A DNA stretch of 64,000 bases, taken from Pictodentalium vernedei. Its lineage: Eukaryota > Mollusca > Scaphopoda > Dentaliida > Dentaliidae. The notes beneath the pieces were generated by a model. That model ran no database searches, was not told the DNA's origin, and saw nothing but the letters and a program-made list of their open reading frames with translations. Numbering within the stretch: position 1 is the stretch's first letter; each line of letters begins with the position of its first letter. The stretch lies in assembly GCA_031216915.1 (NCBI GenBank), contig CM062297.1:177310356-177374355 (forward strand). Direction: 5' to 3'. This document shows, in pieces, positions 10,801 to 25,800 of this stretch. The translations under genes were made by a program, and so were the position numbers.

Positions 10801-13800
10801 CTCGGAAGCTTGGCTCTGATTCTGTCATCTCAAAAGAAGTGCCCCAAAATTTAGTTACAAAGGCATCTTTCAAACAATAATTACATCGGTAGTGGTTTCC
10901 AGTTAAGTCTTAGCTGCCTGTCATGACTTGAACATAAATCACTGGCTGCTTGTTGACTTTCAGGTAGGGGCATGCTTTGATTTGTGAAACAGTGTCTGTC
11001 CATGCCCTAAAGGGATGAATTTGGTTCCTAAAATAGAACCCAGTAACCAAAGTTTGGGGTGAAAGTAATAGATATACAGAATTGGTTAAACTTGATTTCG
11101 CAGCTATATTGTGGTCATGATAAAGCCATAGATGCTGAAAGTGACCTCATTGCTTTACCTGACAAATTGCCCACATTATTTACCAACTGAGCAGTTGAAA
11201 AAACATTCTATTTCAAACATTTCAACAAGCCATATCATGTAACACCTCAATGAGAGGGTAACATGATATGGTTTTAACCCTTTACCCAATGTAACAACCA
11301 AAACTACCCACCGCTATTCTCAAAAATCGTCAATTAATTTTCATTATTTTTTCATTTTTTTGTCTCAAAAACATAGGTTATGACTCCTCGTTGGAACAAG
11401 CTCGTCGAGCTTGTTCCAATGAGGGGTCATAACCTATGTTTTTGAGACAAAAAATTAGTTATTCAAGAATTTTTTTTGCAAGTGTCGACTACTTTTCATG
11501 TTAGGTAAAGGATTAACAAAATTTTTTGGAAAAATTTTAGAGAAAGAAATTTAATTCATATAACAAATTTTGATACTGTATGTGTCGGTTGAAAGTGTTA
11601 AAACACCTGTAATTAAATAAATAAATTTAGTAACATCTGTACTCAGTCCAGAGAAGTCATTATCAGCGGAGAAGTCATTATCAACAGAGAAGTCATTAGC
11701 AGCAGAGGAGTCATTAGCAGCAGTAAAAATTTATCATTTGCCTATTGGGCTAATTGTTGGGATTTGTATTAAGGTAGAGCGCAGCTGTAACAAAAAGTAC
11801 AAAACACTTATGATTCACTCTTGAACACTTCACATACATGACTATACAGTCACATATTCAATGTCTCAATGAATTTACAACATGCAGGTGACATCCAGTC
11901 ATATTTAAGTAAATATTCCCAGGGCAAAAATTGTTTTCATTGGAAAAAAGTATATTTTTAATGACTTCATCAATATTTAATAGAATACTCATCTGATAAG
12001 CTTGTTTAGAATTTTAAAAAAAATATATTTTGAAAACTTGATCATATCTGTTGGCATTCATTCATAAACAAGGTTTCACTGACAAGTTCTCTTGTTATGA
12101 ATAACTATTTAACAAATCTCACAGTGGAGGTTAGAATAAGCTACATATGTTTGGCAATAACTTTTCATTTCCATTTTTCATCAAGCCAGAGAAAAAAGGT
12201 CCCAATGCTTTTGAATGCAGTTGCTTTCAGAATAAAGGTATTACAATACTAAATTTTTTCCCATAGGTATCCATTTTAACAGTTATGTGAAAAAAATATG
12301 ATTGCGTAACTTAAATTAGATGTTCAAATACTTTCATAATGTACAGGCCTTCAGACAGATTTCCCTGGCCAGAAAACAAGGGTGGAGGTGGGGGGTTGGC
12401 AGGCACATGGAACAAATCAGAGAAAGACTTCAGCAAGAAGTGAAATTCCATCCTTGAACCTATTTTTCTCTAAGAATTTCTAACAAAACTACACAAATAG
12501 TTAACTGCATTTTTTAGGCCTAGAAAATACTCGGAGTAACTTTTTGTTGATGAGTATTCAGCATTGATGTAAAAAAGTAATAAAATTCTTTAACCCTTTA
12601 CCTAAGAGAGCTTGTTTAAAAAAATAAATTAAACTTCACATTTTTCGCAAATAATTCTCACAATTTTTCAAAAAAACTATACAAATATGGATATCATTAG
12701 AACCGGCTCATCGAGCCAGTTCTAATGACAACCATATTTGTATGGTTTTATCGAGACATTTGTAACATATTTTAGGCTGTTTTGGCTGCTATGTTAGGTA
12801 AAGGTTAATAGTTTTCTCAAACAATAAGTTTTTTCGAAGAGACTTATTTTCAAATATTGCATCATATCCGAGTGCAACATTTCAAGGCAGATAACCTTCA
12901 AGGCAGGTCAAAATTAAATTCAGTTTGGTAGCAAGGTTGAAAGATTTTGGGGATAATTTGTAAAATAATAACTAAAATTACAATGGCACAACAACAACTA
13001 AAAATAATATTCCTAGAAGATTCTTGATGGGTTCAACTGGGCAGTGCCTTCTAATTATTATTATTATTTATATGGAAACAGCCTAGTATAAGCTACCAGC
13101 TTGTTGCTGAATCAATTTCCATTAATGTTTTGTGCTCGCTGATATGTGTATCACTGTCGTACTCGATTTCTGTAACTTTTTTTAAACTTTGGAAATAAAT
13201 ATTGTTTAAACTAATTATTATTATTGGGATTTTCACATTTCTCATGGAATATTCCCCCATCCTAAGTAGCAGAAGTAAAATATTTTTTTTATACTGTCAC
13301 ATTTCAATACTTCTTTACAAATTGTACATAAAAGTTAGATAGCATGAAAAATAGCATGAACCCCAGCCATGAAGGCTTATTTGACACTTCAAAACAAAAT
13401 AAGATTCTATTTATGATATTCACTTATGAACGCATACATGCTGCAAATATTTTTCACACATACACCCCTACATCCACCCACTCCTTCCCCTTCCACATTC
13501 AGTTGCCTATACTTCCCACTTGGTCACTTCTTTTAATCCCTCAGATATACACATGTACAGCCTATATATTTAAGTATGATTACACTAGGGCCCTGCGAAT
13601 TGCCGTTTTTGATCAAATGGAATATTGAATCGAACTGGAGAAAATGATTCGAATTTCAGATCAAATTTAGAATCAAACTTCAAATCGAATCACAGTTAAT
13701 GGATACATTGTTAAAAGCAAAGGGTTTTTTTTCCAAAATAATACCCCCATTTATTAAAAGACACACAGTTATGTGGAGTGTATTTTTTTCGACTCACCAC

Positions 13801-16800
13801 TTCACATGCTATAAACTGAGATATAAAGCAATACACTAGATGTTGATTGAAACTATTCGAATTGTTGGCTTTGTAGCTTTGAAACTGCAGCAATAAGCAT
13901 TTTTAAATGAACCTGGCTGATACCTCACTTTTATCACGTTTTCTTGGAAAAAAAACTTTGTTTCAAATTGGATCAACTCCATTCGGTAGTGAAGCCATTT
14001 GTTTTAAATAAAAATGGGGAATAACTAAACTGAAACAATAATTCAACACAGAATGGAGCCGACCTGTTTGTAAATTAAAGCCTGCTCTACTTCTGTATAT
14101 ATAATAATCAGGGGTATTCTTTTATAAAACCATTGCTTTTGGCGATGTATCCAGTAACTGTGATCGAACAGAACAATACTCAGTATAAAATAATGTGATC
14201 ATGTTGTGGAACAAATCATTTATTGAAGTTGAACAGCTGAATAACTTTTCAAAGTTTGAAACTTGAAATTTGTATAAATGGTACATTAGGTTGAAATGAA
14301 CAGGTGTAACGGTAACAGTGTTTGTAGTGAGTGTTTGTAGATATAGCGCTGCAAAAAATTTTACCACCACAAGTTAGTTGCATTTCTACTCAGAACAATA
14401 CTCAGTATAAAATAATGTGATCATTTACAATCTGTAAACATTCACGGTTACTATGCCTGAAATATATACGAAAATATTTGAATTTCCAATTTTGAATCGA
14501 ATCAAATCGAATATTGACTTTCAAATCTAATTTCAAATTTTTTCAGAAGCCAAGATTACACAACAAATACTGATGCTTCAATCTTTGCCTAATTAATCAT
14601 TTTACCTTTTATAAAATTTGTACATGCACAAAATCCGCAAAATTATGCGTATACATATGTGGCAAATAATATGCTGAAGTAAGTTCAAAATATTTCAGTT
14701 TAATAATAAACACATAAAAAATTAAGTTTATTTATATTCAGTATTTTTTTTTTACATTCATATAATCTCAGTTTTTTATTTCTTGTTTTTTTGTTTTTTT
14801 TTATTGATACTTCATTTTATTGAACTCTAAAATATTTCATTAACCCCCTAAAAAAAGATGTCAAAATAACCCAATTTCGAGCTGTACATTTTTCGATTAA
14901 CTAAACTCAGAATTTAAACACTTCACTGAATTATTTAAATTCTGAGTTGAATTATGGGAAGAATTTGCATCTTGAAATATTGATATTCCAGTGTCAGTAT
15001 GCAGAGCGTTTTGTTAATCTGTTGTTACATTTTTGTCCAACAAAAAATAATCCTTTGTTTTTTTCAATCATGTGTGTCCACATGCTACAGAGAATTGAAA
15101 TAAATAATACAGTGTGACTATCTTCAGCCTTCAGCGTGTCAAAATTGACTGTAAAGTGGTCTTAACTGAATAGGTATTGTGAGGGTTTTTTTGTATGCAT
15201 TGTTCAAGCTGGTATTAGTGTGAGTCAGGACACCTGTTGATTGCATTGATGTGCTTTCTTGAGTAGCAATAACCAGAGACGTATTATGTAATTAATAGTT
15301 ATACTTATTGTTAGTATATAAATATATATCCACATGGGGGAGGAAAATAAAAAAACTACAAATTTAACCCTCTAAAAATATCCAAACAGTGGAAATGTTT
15401 ACAGTTGTTATTCTGTTCACAGATCGACCAAATCATAAGCAAAAATATTTTAATAACGGTAGTATTCCATTCTCCAAAATTTTGTTAATAACCTGTTTGA
15501 AGCATCTAATTCTTTAAATGTACAGATCCCAGTACAGTACCAGCTGTAATAAATTGTGGGATAAGTTTGAAAGAAATTTGATGACAATTCCACTTTGGGT
15601 ATAAGGACGTCTGTCCACCCCCCATACCTCCCTCCCCCCCCCCAATAAAATTAACATAACAGGACATCTGCCCCCTCCCCTCTGTGATTTTTATATCTAG
15701 GATGTCTGCCACCTCCTCCTGCTGTTAAAGCAAGGATGTCTGGCCCCACCCCTCCTGCTGATTTTTATACTGAGGACATCTGCCCCCCCCCCCCCCCCCC
15801 TGCATCCACCAGCTGACTTTTATACATAGGACTTTTGATATCCTTCCCTTCCCCCTTCCTAGTTTGTTATACAAACATGTGCCCCTCTATAGAGTGCTCA
15901 ACTTTCTTCAGAAAATGTGCTATGATTGTTGTTTGTGACCATTTTAAAGTTGTAAAAGTGGATTAAACAAATTTGTAATGTTCGGTTTTGTTCACTTTAC
16001 AGTTTTAGTCTTTATCAAGCATCAGCAGTCGGTGAGGTGGGTGAGGGGGATTCAAAAATCCTAAAACAGCGAGGGGGTAGATGTCCGGTGTTATTAATTT
16101 TGTCGAGAGGGCAGATATCCAGGAGGGCAAATGTCCTGGATTCTTATTTTGTTGCTCATATCAGCATTTGACAACCTTTCTTGGGAATCTCTCGGGGATA
16201 GTCCTCAGTTAGATGGATGAGTACGACTCAGATTTAGTATACTGGACCTTCAACAGTGAAACATTTTAAATATTCGAATCTATGATTTATCATTTAAAAA
16301 TGTTGAGATGCTCAGTTCATGTTGGTGTGCAAACAAGTTCTAGGGTAATCACCATTAAATTGCTTTGAGTTTTGTCCTTGGTTGATTGATATGTTCTTAT
16401 CTTGTGATAATTTATCGAACACTTGTTTAGGAAAAAGATGAGTGCGTGTATCAAGGATTATTAATTGATTGTGAAAAACTGATAAAACTTGCAAATTTTA
16501 CGGTTGACCTGTTTGCTCACCCACCTTTATCGCTGGGTACTCACATTCTACAGAGTGAAAGTAAAGCACCTGTTTAACACTTTACCTAATGAATCGGGAA
16601 AATCTGTCCACGTAATTTACAAAATGAGCAGTTGAAAAAAATTAGTTTTTTAGTTTAAACAAAACCATATTATGGGACCTCTCATTGGAATGAGCACATC
16701 CAACTCATTCCAATGAGGAGGTCACATGATATGGTTTTGTTGAAAATTCTTTTAAAAATTTGAAAAACAGTAATTAAAATAACAAATTATAATATTGGTT

Positions 16801-19800
16801 AAGGGTTAATAGTTTGTTGCTCTGTAAATCTTTATCATTGGAGATGCCATACTTTTTATCATAGACAGGAAAGAGCAGGGCAGATTTGCCATCAAGGATG
16901 GGTGACAATCTTTACCATACAGTTTATACCTGCTCATAGTGTGAAGCTTATGTAGGGTATCCAGTGGGGAAAATTAATTTTTATGTGTGGGGTGTGGGGG
17001 AGGGGCAAACCACCCACCATTACCAGCTGCTGCTTTTGATTTATTAATGTGTTTCATCATCTTACTCATTTTCTTGAACAAGCTGCATCATTGCACTTGC
17101 TCTGGTTGGAGTATCAGGTAGCCTTGAATGATTTTTAAAGACAAGGGGCTAAATGTTAGGTTCAAATTTTTATGTGTGTGTGTGGGGGGGGGGGGGGGGA
17201 GGGGAGGTGGAACATGGATATCTACAACCTGATTTTTTTTTTTTTTAAAAATTGTCTACTTGCCTTAACATGCGAGTACTCCAACATTTTCAGTGTGCAC
17301 TGCTCTTCTGAAGCAACATTGCACACAGTTGTTCTAAACATTCCACTCATACTTTAACCCTTTACCCAATGCAGAGGGTATCAAATTATTTTTTTTTAAT
17401 ATTTGGTTTTTTTTTTTCAATTTTTTCAAAAATTTTTCACAAAACCATATCATGTGAACCCTCATTGGAATGAGCTCAACGAGCTCATTCCAGTGAAGGT
17501 CACATGATATGGTTTCGTTGAAATTTTTGTTTTTAACTACTTAATTTGTAAATTACGTGGGAGGATGTGGTCGAATCATATGGAAAGGGTTAATTCAAGT
17601 TGATGATTTCATTCAGATGTTTGTTTATATAAAAACAAACTTCTATTTTGTCCAAAATTCAAACTCCCTTTTTATCTTCATTAACTCATTGTCTTCTGCT
17701 GGCGAAAAAAACTCTTCCCATTAAAATAGTTTAATTTGGGCTTTTTAAATAAATTTTGCCCTCTGTGGGAACCTGGGAAGTGAAGCAGTGCTTGTTTACT
17801 GAGTTAAACAAGCTCTGTTGTACTGGTAAAATAAGACCCAGTCACCAAAGCTTGGGGTGAAAGTCCTCTAAAATGGGCAGCATGGATATAAATGATTGAT
17901 TAAGTTCAACTTTATGTCCATGTTGCGATCACATTTAGCCATTGTGCAGAAGAATGTGACTTAAATAAATAAATGGGGGTGCGGTGGCATCGCGGTAACC
18001 GGTTCTCGTCAGATCACCGAAGTTAAGCAACATCGAGCACGGTTAGTAGTTGGATGGGTGACCATTTCAGTGACTGATTCGCTCTCCCACGTTGTGTCCT
18101 TGGGCAAGGCGCTTAACCCTGATTGCCTACATGGGGGTACGGTGACGCTGTGTACTAAGGTGTACTGCACGTCGATGGCGCGCATGTCTTCAACCAATCT
18201 AACCCTGCCTGTGCCGCAGTGCAGAGTTCAGAGTTATGATGTTGGAGAGCTGACAGCTGCTCGTCGTTGCTCGGTGGTTCTCTTTCCGGGTACTTCGGCT
18301 TCCTCCACCCGTAAAAAAACTGTCACGGTCACGATTAGCCATTGTGCATAAGTATGTGACCTTAAACACCAACTAAATAAATAAATATTGAAAAATTTAT
18401 CATTAAATCTATTCTCAGAACAGCCTTTATTAAATTTGATGAAAAACATTTAAAAAATACTAAGTTGGTTAAGAGTTAAAGGCACCACTGCTTGAAAAAC
18501 TTGAATGGTTTGTTGACCCTTTACCCAACGTAATGGTCAAAACCGACCAGTGCTATTCATAAAAATCGCCAATTAATTTTCATTATTTTTTTTCATTTTT
18601 TGTCTCAAAAACATAGGTTATGACGTCTCATTGGAACGAGCTCAATTAGCTCGTTCCAATGAGAGGTCATAACCTATGTTTTTGAGACCAAAAATGAAAA
18701 ATATTAATAATTCAAGAATTTTGTTTGCAAGTGTCGTCTGCTTTTCATGATAGGTGAAGAGTTAAGATAAGATGCCAGGAAAAATATTGAAAGGAAATGT
18801 AGATGTACACAATGGATTTTTGTATTTTGTGTTAATCAAGTTCACTGGTGGTATTGTGCGACTTATTTTGATCAATACAGTGGTTTCAATGAAGTACATG
18901 CACATACTGCCTCGGGGTTAGAAAAACAATACCCACGAATTAATTTTCTACCTGTTTTTGATGAATTATACTCTCCTATCTTGTGTTAAATTGATAACAA
19001 TTTACTGTAATGGAGGAGGAAAAAGCCTTTAATCAACCCAGCATCTAGCATATTCTCTGTCCACTGTCATTGGAACATTTTTTTGTCCACAGAACATTAT
19101 TGTATTGTCTTGATGATGTAAACAATTGTTGTCAAATGCCTCCCGCCTAGTATTGATTTTGGCCACAGGAAGAGAAATAAAAATTTCTCATGGGTGGGCA
19201 CAAAGAAACTGGTATCCTTCATGACTTTAATTACAATAATCATTTTAAAAGCATGATTTCAGTCCGACTCGAAATTTATTTTTTGTCGAGTTGTGTTTTA
19301 TTTGGCCTAACCTTGTAATTTTTTTTAATTTTTAGGTTGTTTTTACGCAGTTTCAATACAGTGATAAGTCATCATTCCAGCTCAATGGCTTACGTAAAGC
19401 AATGGCTGAAGCTTTTGCTGACCAGCAGCGATTCCAGCTTGGTCATATGGATGATGCAGCAGAATGTTTTGTATGTATTTTTATTCCATTCACTTCTATA
19501 GTGTAATATACATCAACCTTTTGCCTGACAAATCAATTGCATCTGCTTGCATAATATACAAACAATTAAAAATATTATTTTAAAGAAAATTGTGCAGCAG
19601 TCCTGATTGAGCCACAAATTTTTATAGTGACCTTAAATTTCAATAATATCTGCCCTGTAATATACAAACTGAGCAATTGCCCCCCCCCCCCCCCCCCCCA
19701 AAATGTTTTTAAAAAACTTTCAACTAAACCATATCATGTGACCCATCATTGGAATGTGCTCGTCAAGCTCATTCAAATAAGGGAACACATGATACGGTTT

Positions 19801-22800
19801 TGTTGAAATTGTTTTTGAAAAACTGGAACAAAAATAAATTTAAAAAATTGATGTCATGTGAGTTAGGTTAAGGGTTAACAAAGTTATTCCTTCATCATGT
19901 TTGCTAATGTTTTGAAAATAAATTTTAATACTTGCTTTTTTTGTGTTGTAGTCATGTCAAGAGTTTTGGGGGGGGATTTTTGTGATAAAAATTCCCATTT
20001 TTATGACTATTTACTTTTATGATTGGCAACTTCAGAGAATAGCTTTCAAACTAATTTTGTTTTCCAAGAAGATATTTGAATAAATATATTATGCCAGAAG
20101 ATGCATTGATATATTTTATAGTCCTTTAACCCAACATAATGGCCAAAACCGGCCAGTGCTATTCTAAAAAATCACCAATTAGGCCTAAAAAAATAAAAAA
20201 TCTGTTTCTCAGGCCCTCCCGCATGGTCCTTTTGGCTGCCGCATGCTCTCTTTTTATAACCAATTTAAACTTTAAAAAAATAAAAATTAATTGGTTTATA
20301 TCTGATATTTTACCCAAGTTAAAAATATTGATGAATTTGTCCCTTGAGTGCAAGAAGGCTTTGCAATGCTTTAGCATTGCAAAGCCTTCTTGCACTCAAG
20401 AGATGAAATACACCACCACCCATGGTATTCTGTAGATTATGAGGCCTAAAACTTGAACCAAGAACATGAACTTTTGATGGCAAAGAAGAAATTACTGAAA
20501 TAAAAAATAAAATAAAAAAACGCTCGCCCACATGCAATTTCACAAATAATGGCCTGAGAAACAGAAGATCTACTTTGTGTGGCCTTAATTTTCATTATTT
20601 TTTTTTTTTTGTCTCAAAAACATAGGCTATGACCCCTCGTTCCAATGCGGGGTCATAACCTATGTTTTTCAGTCAAAAAATGAAAAAAATTGGTTATTCA
20701 AGAATTTTATTTGCAAGTGTCATCTGCTTTTCATATTAGGTAAAGGGTTAAAATCCAACATCATCTAAATTTAACTACTTCCACTAATTGTGGTGGTCAC
20801 GATACATGGATATGTTTAGTAGTTAATACACCTCATGTGAAGATGACATTTGCAGGTGCTTGTATGGTTAAGCAATTTATTCTGTGCATGTTATATATGA
20901 TGGAAAAAGAAGAGCAATCTGCAGAAAGTCATCACTTTTTTGACAAAAAATCTGATGAACTCTGTCTCTTGTAACCAATGGAGTCAGATCCCTGTATTTA
21001 TATATAAATTAATTCCCTTGATGTGGTGACTTTTTCTTAAAAAATATTTCATTATTACCTCCCTTGATTCACTCTGATGTCTATTTCTTTTTACTCAATT
21101 TTGTTGTCAGTTGTTTTAACCTTCTCCGCAATATGTCAAGCTGCAAATTTCACCCATAATTCAACTAGGAATTTAACCAATTCATTCATTTATTTATTCT
21201 TAACACCACACCAGCAGCTAATATAGAAAGTAAAATCATTACTAAATTTACCCAGATGTTGCAGTATCATACCAAGGATGTAATCATTTTGTCTTCTTTT
21301 TTCAGGAGAATATTTTGCTGCGGATTCACTATCACATAGCAACCAATCACCATGAAGATTCTTGTGCCATTCCCCATTGCTTACCTCATCAGAAGTTTGC
21401 CATGGCTGTCCTAGATCAGGTATGAATAACAATAGTTGTCAAATTAATTTTTGTGTTTTTGTTGTTTCTTCCTTTCATATTCCAAGGAGACTGTTATGTT
21501 TGTTTTACTTTGTAAATATGAGATGTGGGTAATTCAGTTCCAAACTCAACTCTTGATGGCCTAGACTTTCACAGTTTCAGTAACCTGAAAACATTAAGAG
21601 ATCAGTGGCTCAGCAGATGCTCTCAGTCAAGTCTTGGCTGCCATATAGGCAGCCAAGACTTAAGCAGAAACCACTGCCAGGGTAATTTGATATTTACAGT
21701 TACTCATTCAAGGTGATGTCCATGTTGGAGTATCTGTTTTTTGAGGTTTTGAACGTGTGAGACTATTTTCCGGTCCAGGAGCATGATACTTCTTAATTTC
21801 ATTAAGCTGGATGGCTGCTAACTTAATGTGTGAAGTAAACCAATCAATATTTTCATTGTGCAGCCCTAAGGCTGAAAATTGGAAATATTAATTGCTCTCC
21901 CCTCAAGTAATAAATATGGACTCTTCTAATTTCTGCCATTGAACTGATGTGGAAGATACCACTAGTGTTCAAAGGTTTAAGACAGTGAAACTTATGAAAG
22001 CTTGATATGGGCCTTTAAAGGTAAATGTTGCAAATTGTTTTTTTTTATCACTGTACGCTAACAAATCCACCAGCTCTCTGGAACTTTATACATGTACAAA
22101 AATTGCCATTTAACCCTTTACCCAACGCAGCCGATTTCAAAATTTAGTATTTTAAATATCATTTTTTAAATTTTTTCAAAAAATTTCAACAAAACCATAT
22201 CATGTGACCCCTCTATGGAACGAGCTCAACGAGCTCATTCCAAAGAGGGGTCACATGATATGGTTTTGTTGAAATTTTTTGAAAATATACTATTTTTTCA
22301 GCTGCTGAATTTGCATATTACGCGGGCAGATGCGGGCGATTCGTTGGGTAAAGGGTTAGATGTTTTTCATTTTTTCAATCCACCCATTATCTTCTGATAT
22401 CTCTCTGAATGAGCTTATTGAGTGTATTCCAGTGCAGGTTATTAATTTTTTGTAAGTCTTTCATTTATTTACAATAATGTTTTAATTTATTTTTTTAATT
22501 TCAGCTTGTTTGCCCATGTGGATCAAGATCGAATCCCTTAACATTCCATGAAATGGTACATTATATTTCTGCTAGTGCTCTAGTGTAAGTATTTTAAGGA
22601 TATGAAGTCACATGATTCTGGCATGTAATTCCTTGACTTCCCTGAAAAGCCTTGATTTTGGGAAAATAAATTCTCAAAGCCTTGAACCAACTTTAATGTC
22701 AGAATTTTCATGAAAAATTTCATTGGTGACAGACACCTGTAACCATATTATTCATGATTCTTAAATTTAGCACTTGCACTCTACAATTCTCTTTTATGGT

Positions 22801-25800
22801 CCAGCATCTACACAGTTTCAGGTTTTATTTAATAAGTATATATTTACTAATATCTTTGTTTTTCATCCACTTTCAGTTCACATTCTCGAATGATGAGAGA
22901 AAAAGGTGATGTTTTGCTTCCTGACAGATTTGGTTTGTTGCTACGAAATGCTGGTTCAGTTGGTGATGTTCGAGACTGTCCAGTAAGTTTTATAAATATA
23001 TTACTATATGGAGTAATCTTAAACCCAACCCCAATAGCAGATAAAACTTGCAAGACAAATTTCTTGAATAACTACTAATTTTCATTTTTTGCCTCAAATA
23101 TATAGATTATGACCACTCATTGGAATGAGCTCATTCCACTAAGTACTCATAAGCTCTAATTTTTATACAAAAATGAAAAAAATAGTATTTGAATTTTTAT
23201 AGATAGTGCTTGCCAGTTTTGGTGTAACATTTCGTAAAGGGTTAATTTCTGCTCATTCTTCTATAAAGCAAGGTTTGTATGAGTGCTTTTGCTTGATCAA
23301 AGATGAAGAATTTCTTGCCTACGTTCTCTTGAGTAATATAATCTGGTAGAGTGTTAAAATAATTTTGGTAATCATAAGTTGTCTTCTGTGCTAGATGTCC
23401 CGAGTTCGATCCCCGTCCGGGATGACCCACATTGTATCCTTGGGCAAGGCACTTTATCCCGGTTGCCTATATGGAGGCACAATGACGCCGTGTACTAAGG
23501 CGTACTGCACGTTGATGGTGCACATGTCTTCAACCGCTGTAACCCTGCTTGCACGGAGCTTGAACAGAGTTAGAATGTTGAGGAGCTGACAGTTGTTTGT
23601 CACTGCTTGGTGGTTCTCTCTGGGTACTCCAGCTTCCTTCACCCCTAAAACTGTCACAGTAACGATTAGCCATTATGCATAAGTATGTTACCTTAAACAC
23701 CAATAAATAAATAATTCAGAAGATGTTTATGTGGATTTATTTTGTTGCAATTTATTGGAGAGTACCAGTAGGCACTCTCCAATAAATTTTTTAAAAATAA
23801 CTACATATAGGTAGAATATTTTGTCTTCACAGTATGAAGCACATCCACAGAGTAATATCCCTCCTAATGCTGGCACCAGACGTCTTGGTAGCGCCCAAAT
23901 TTGGGTTTAAATAGCCATGACCACATTTGATGAAAAATGCATATAAAGTTAACTCAAGAAAACATTGGTCAAAAAGTCCAATCAATTTACATGGGGAAAT
24001 TTGGTTAAAGGTGCCTAAATTATACCTATTTCAGTGGCAAGAGATTTCTTGTCCCGTCGGGAATATCTGCCAGCAGCATTTTTAGTACATGTAGTAATAG
24101 TAGTTCACTGATTGCTTTTCAACTTATTTCTTTTCAGAATAATTGTGGTAAACGGGTGCCATTGAGGAGAACATTACTTAACTGTCCTGATGTCTGTAAG
24201 TGTTCATTCATTCTGTTTATTTCTTGCATGGCTTAGAATAACTCTCTGCGAGAGTAATAAAATGCATTTACCAGAACAAACCTACTTTTTTAATCTACCA
24301 TAGCTGAAAAATTAATGTTGTGGTAAGAGAAATAGACTAAACCATTTTTTTATTTTTTGGGGAAAGAATTCAGCAGATATTTGGTGCAATTTTTAGAATG
24401 CAAAGCAATTATCAATGCTAAAGCATTCCTTTAGTATAGTGTACGATGGTGATAAAAAATATGTTGTAAATTGTAGCATTTCAAAAGGAAAACACACCCT
24501 ACCGAAGGCATCTGGAATCATTCTTTGGTTTTATCCATAATTATATTTTATCAATACACATCTCAATTTTATCTGGTCATATAAATCTTTGAAAAAAAAA
24601 TGGGCTAATGCCGTTTTAAAAAGCAGTTACCAATGTTCAGTAGGTATAAACATTAAGCGAGTTTAGAGGACTTTTATATTCAGTTATCGCATAGAAAATG
24701 CACATCCCACATGAAAAAGCGATTTTAGTAAACTGTTGAATTAATATGGAAACCCTTTTTTTTCTTTTTTCAGTAAGTGTTGGCTTGGTGTGGGACACGG
24801 ATCGACCTGATGGTGAACACATTATTGAATTGATGAGAAATATTGGAACAACGATACAATTACAAGATGTAAGTACATATATTTTCTCCCTCAGGTCATT
24901 TTAAAATGATTTCTTTGGATCTTTTCTGTACTATTTAGTTCTCATTACCACTTAATTGCATATCTCCCTTGTTAACCCTTAAGTCCTCAGATAAATTTTA
25001 TGTTAATAACTACCGTATATACATTTGCACAGCTGCAGACGATTTAATGGTGTTTCTATATTATTGTTGGCTGCCTGTTCAGGTAGCCAACAATGATGTA
25101 AAAACGCCTGTCAAGATAAATGCATCCTACCAGTCAAGTTCTCAAGGAAGAATACACTTTGGATAGCTTTTTCAGAGCAATATAAGAGGGGCAGTTTGTG
25201 GCTGTATGGGGACTTGTGGTTTAATCCTTAATCACCTGGTAATTATTAAAATATTTTTGCAACACTTTGAAAGTTTATATTCTGTGAATTTACAGCTGTG
25301 TTTAGACAAGACTTTGATTGCCAATATAGGTAGCCAAGACTTGTCTTAGACGCAAGTGTCAATGTATTGAGAATGTTCAGTGCAAGTTCATCCAAAATCT
25401 GCACATTGATGCACCTTTTCTTAGGTAAAATGACTGAAGTTAGAAATAGGTTTTTATTGAGGCTTAACTAATTCATTATGAAGACGTAAATACATTGTTT
25501 AATGTTTATACATGTACCCTTGGCAACTGGATAATGGATTGTAGGCAGTCCTCAAAATGTTCACCTAATAATCACATGTAATTTTTGTTGGTAATAAATA
25601 TAAAAACGGACAGCAGGTGCCTGTTAATTGAATAGCCGCTTCACCCTTGAAATTTTTTTTAAAAATTTTTATCAATTAACAAGAATTTGATAAACTTAAT
25701 GTATTCTAGAAATAAACTGGCCATATATTCTATTATATCTTGTTTGAGCTAGCTCATTGAGCTCTGTCAAACAAGATATAATAGATTCCTGTATTGTATT

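Larger units (their letters stand above)
7895..19335 (+). other. Intron 1 (11.4 kb)
   Basis: Spliced as gtaagt...tttag. It contains FB-D, FB-B and FB-I foldbacks, the FB-B inside FB-A nest, FB-C, an AT-rich hAT-like element, FB-K, a C-rich minisatellite, two FB-A copies, and the 5S-headed SINE next to another FB-B. Stretches 8890-9780, 11724-12589, 12809-13580, 15060-15590 and 16160-16570 show no feature I can name beyond simple (TAA) runs near 13050 and 13215. Confidence 0.85.
19471..21305 (+). other. Intron 2
   Basis: Contains an FB-A copy carrying a 20-C run, the FB-B copy with an FB-D element nested inside it, and a truncated FB-K near 21120-21190. The rest is unremarkable AT-rich sequence. 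Confidence 0.85.
21420..22504 (+). other. Intron 3
   Basis: Holds a decayed FB-G (about 21531-21715), a decayed FB-N (about 21735-21990) and a well-preserved FB-A (22110-22358). Confidence 0.8.
22983..24137 (+). other. Intron 5
   Basis: Contains a decayed FB-B (23046-23245), a SINE (about 23335-23714), an FB-I fragment (23743-23900) and an FB-J fragment (23905-24090). Confidence 0.8.

Noticed and set aside
17999-18063. Possible 5S rRNA gene
   Set aside because: Only the middle of 5S is present and it runs into SINE body.
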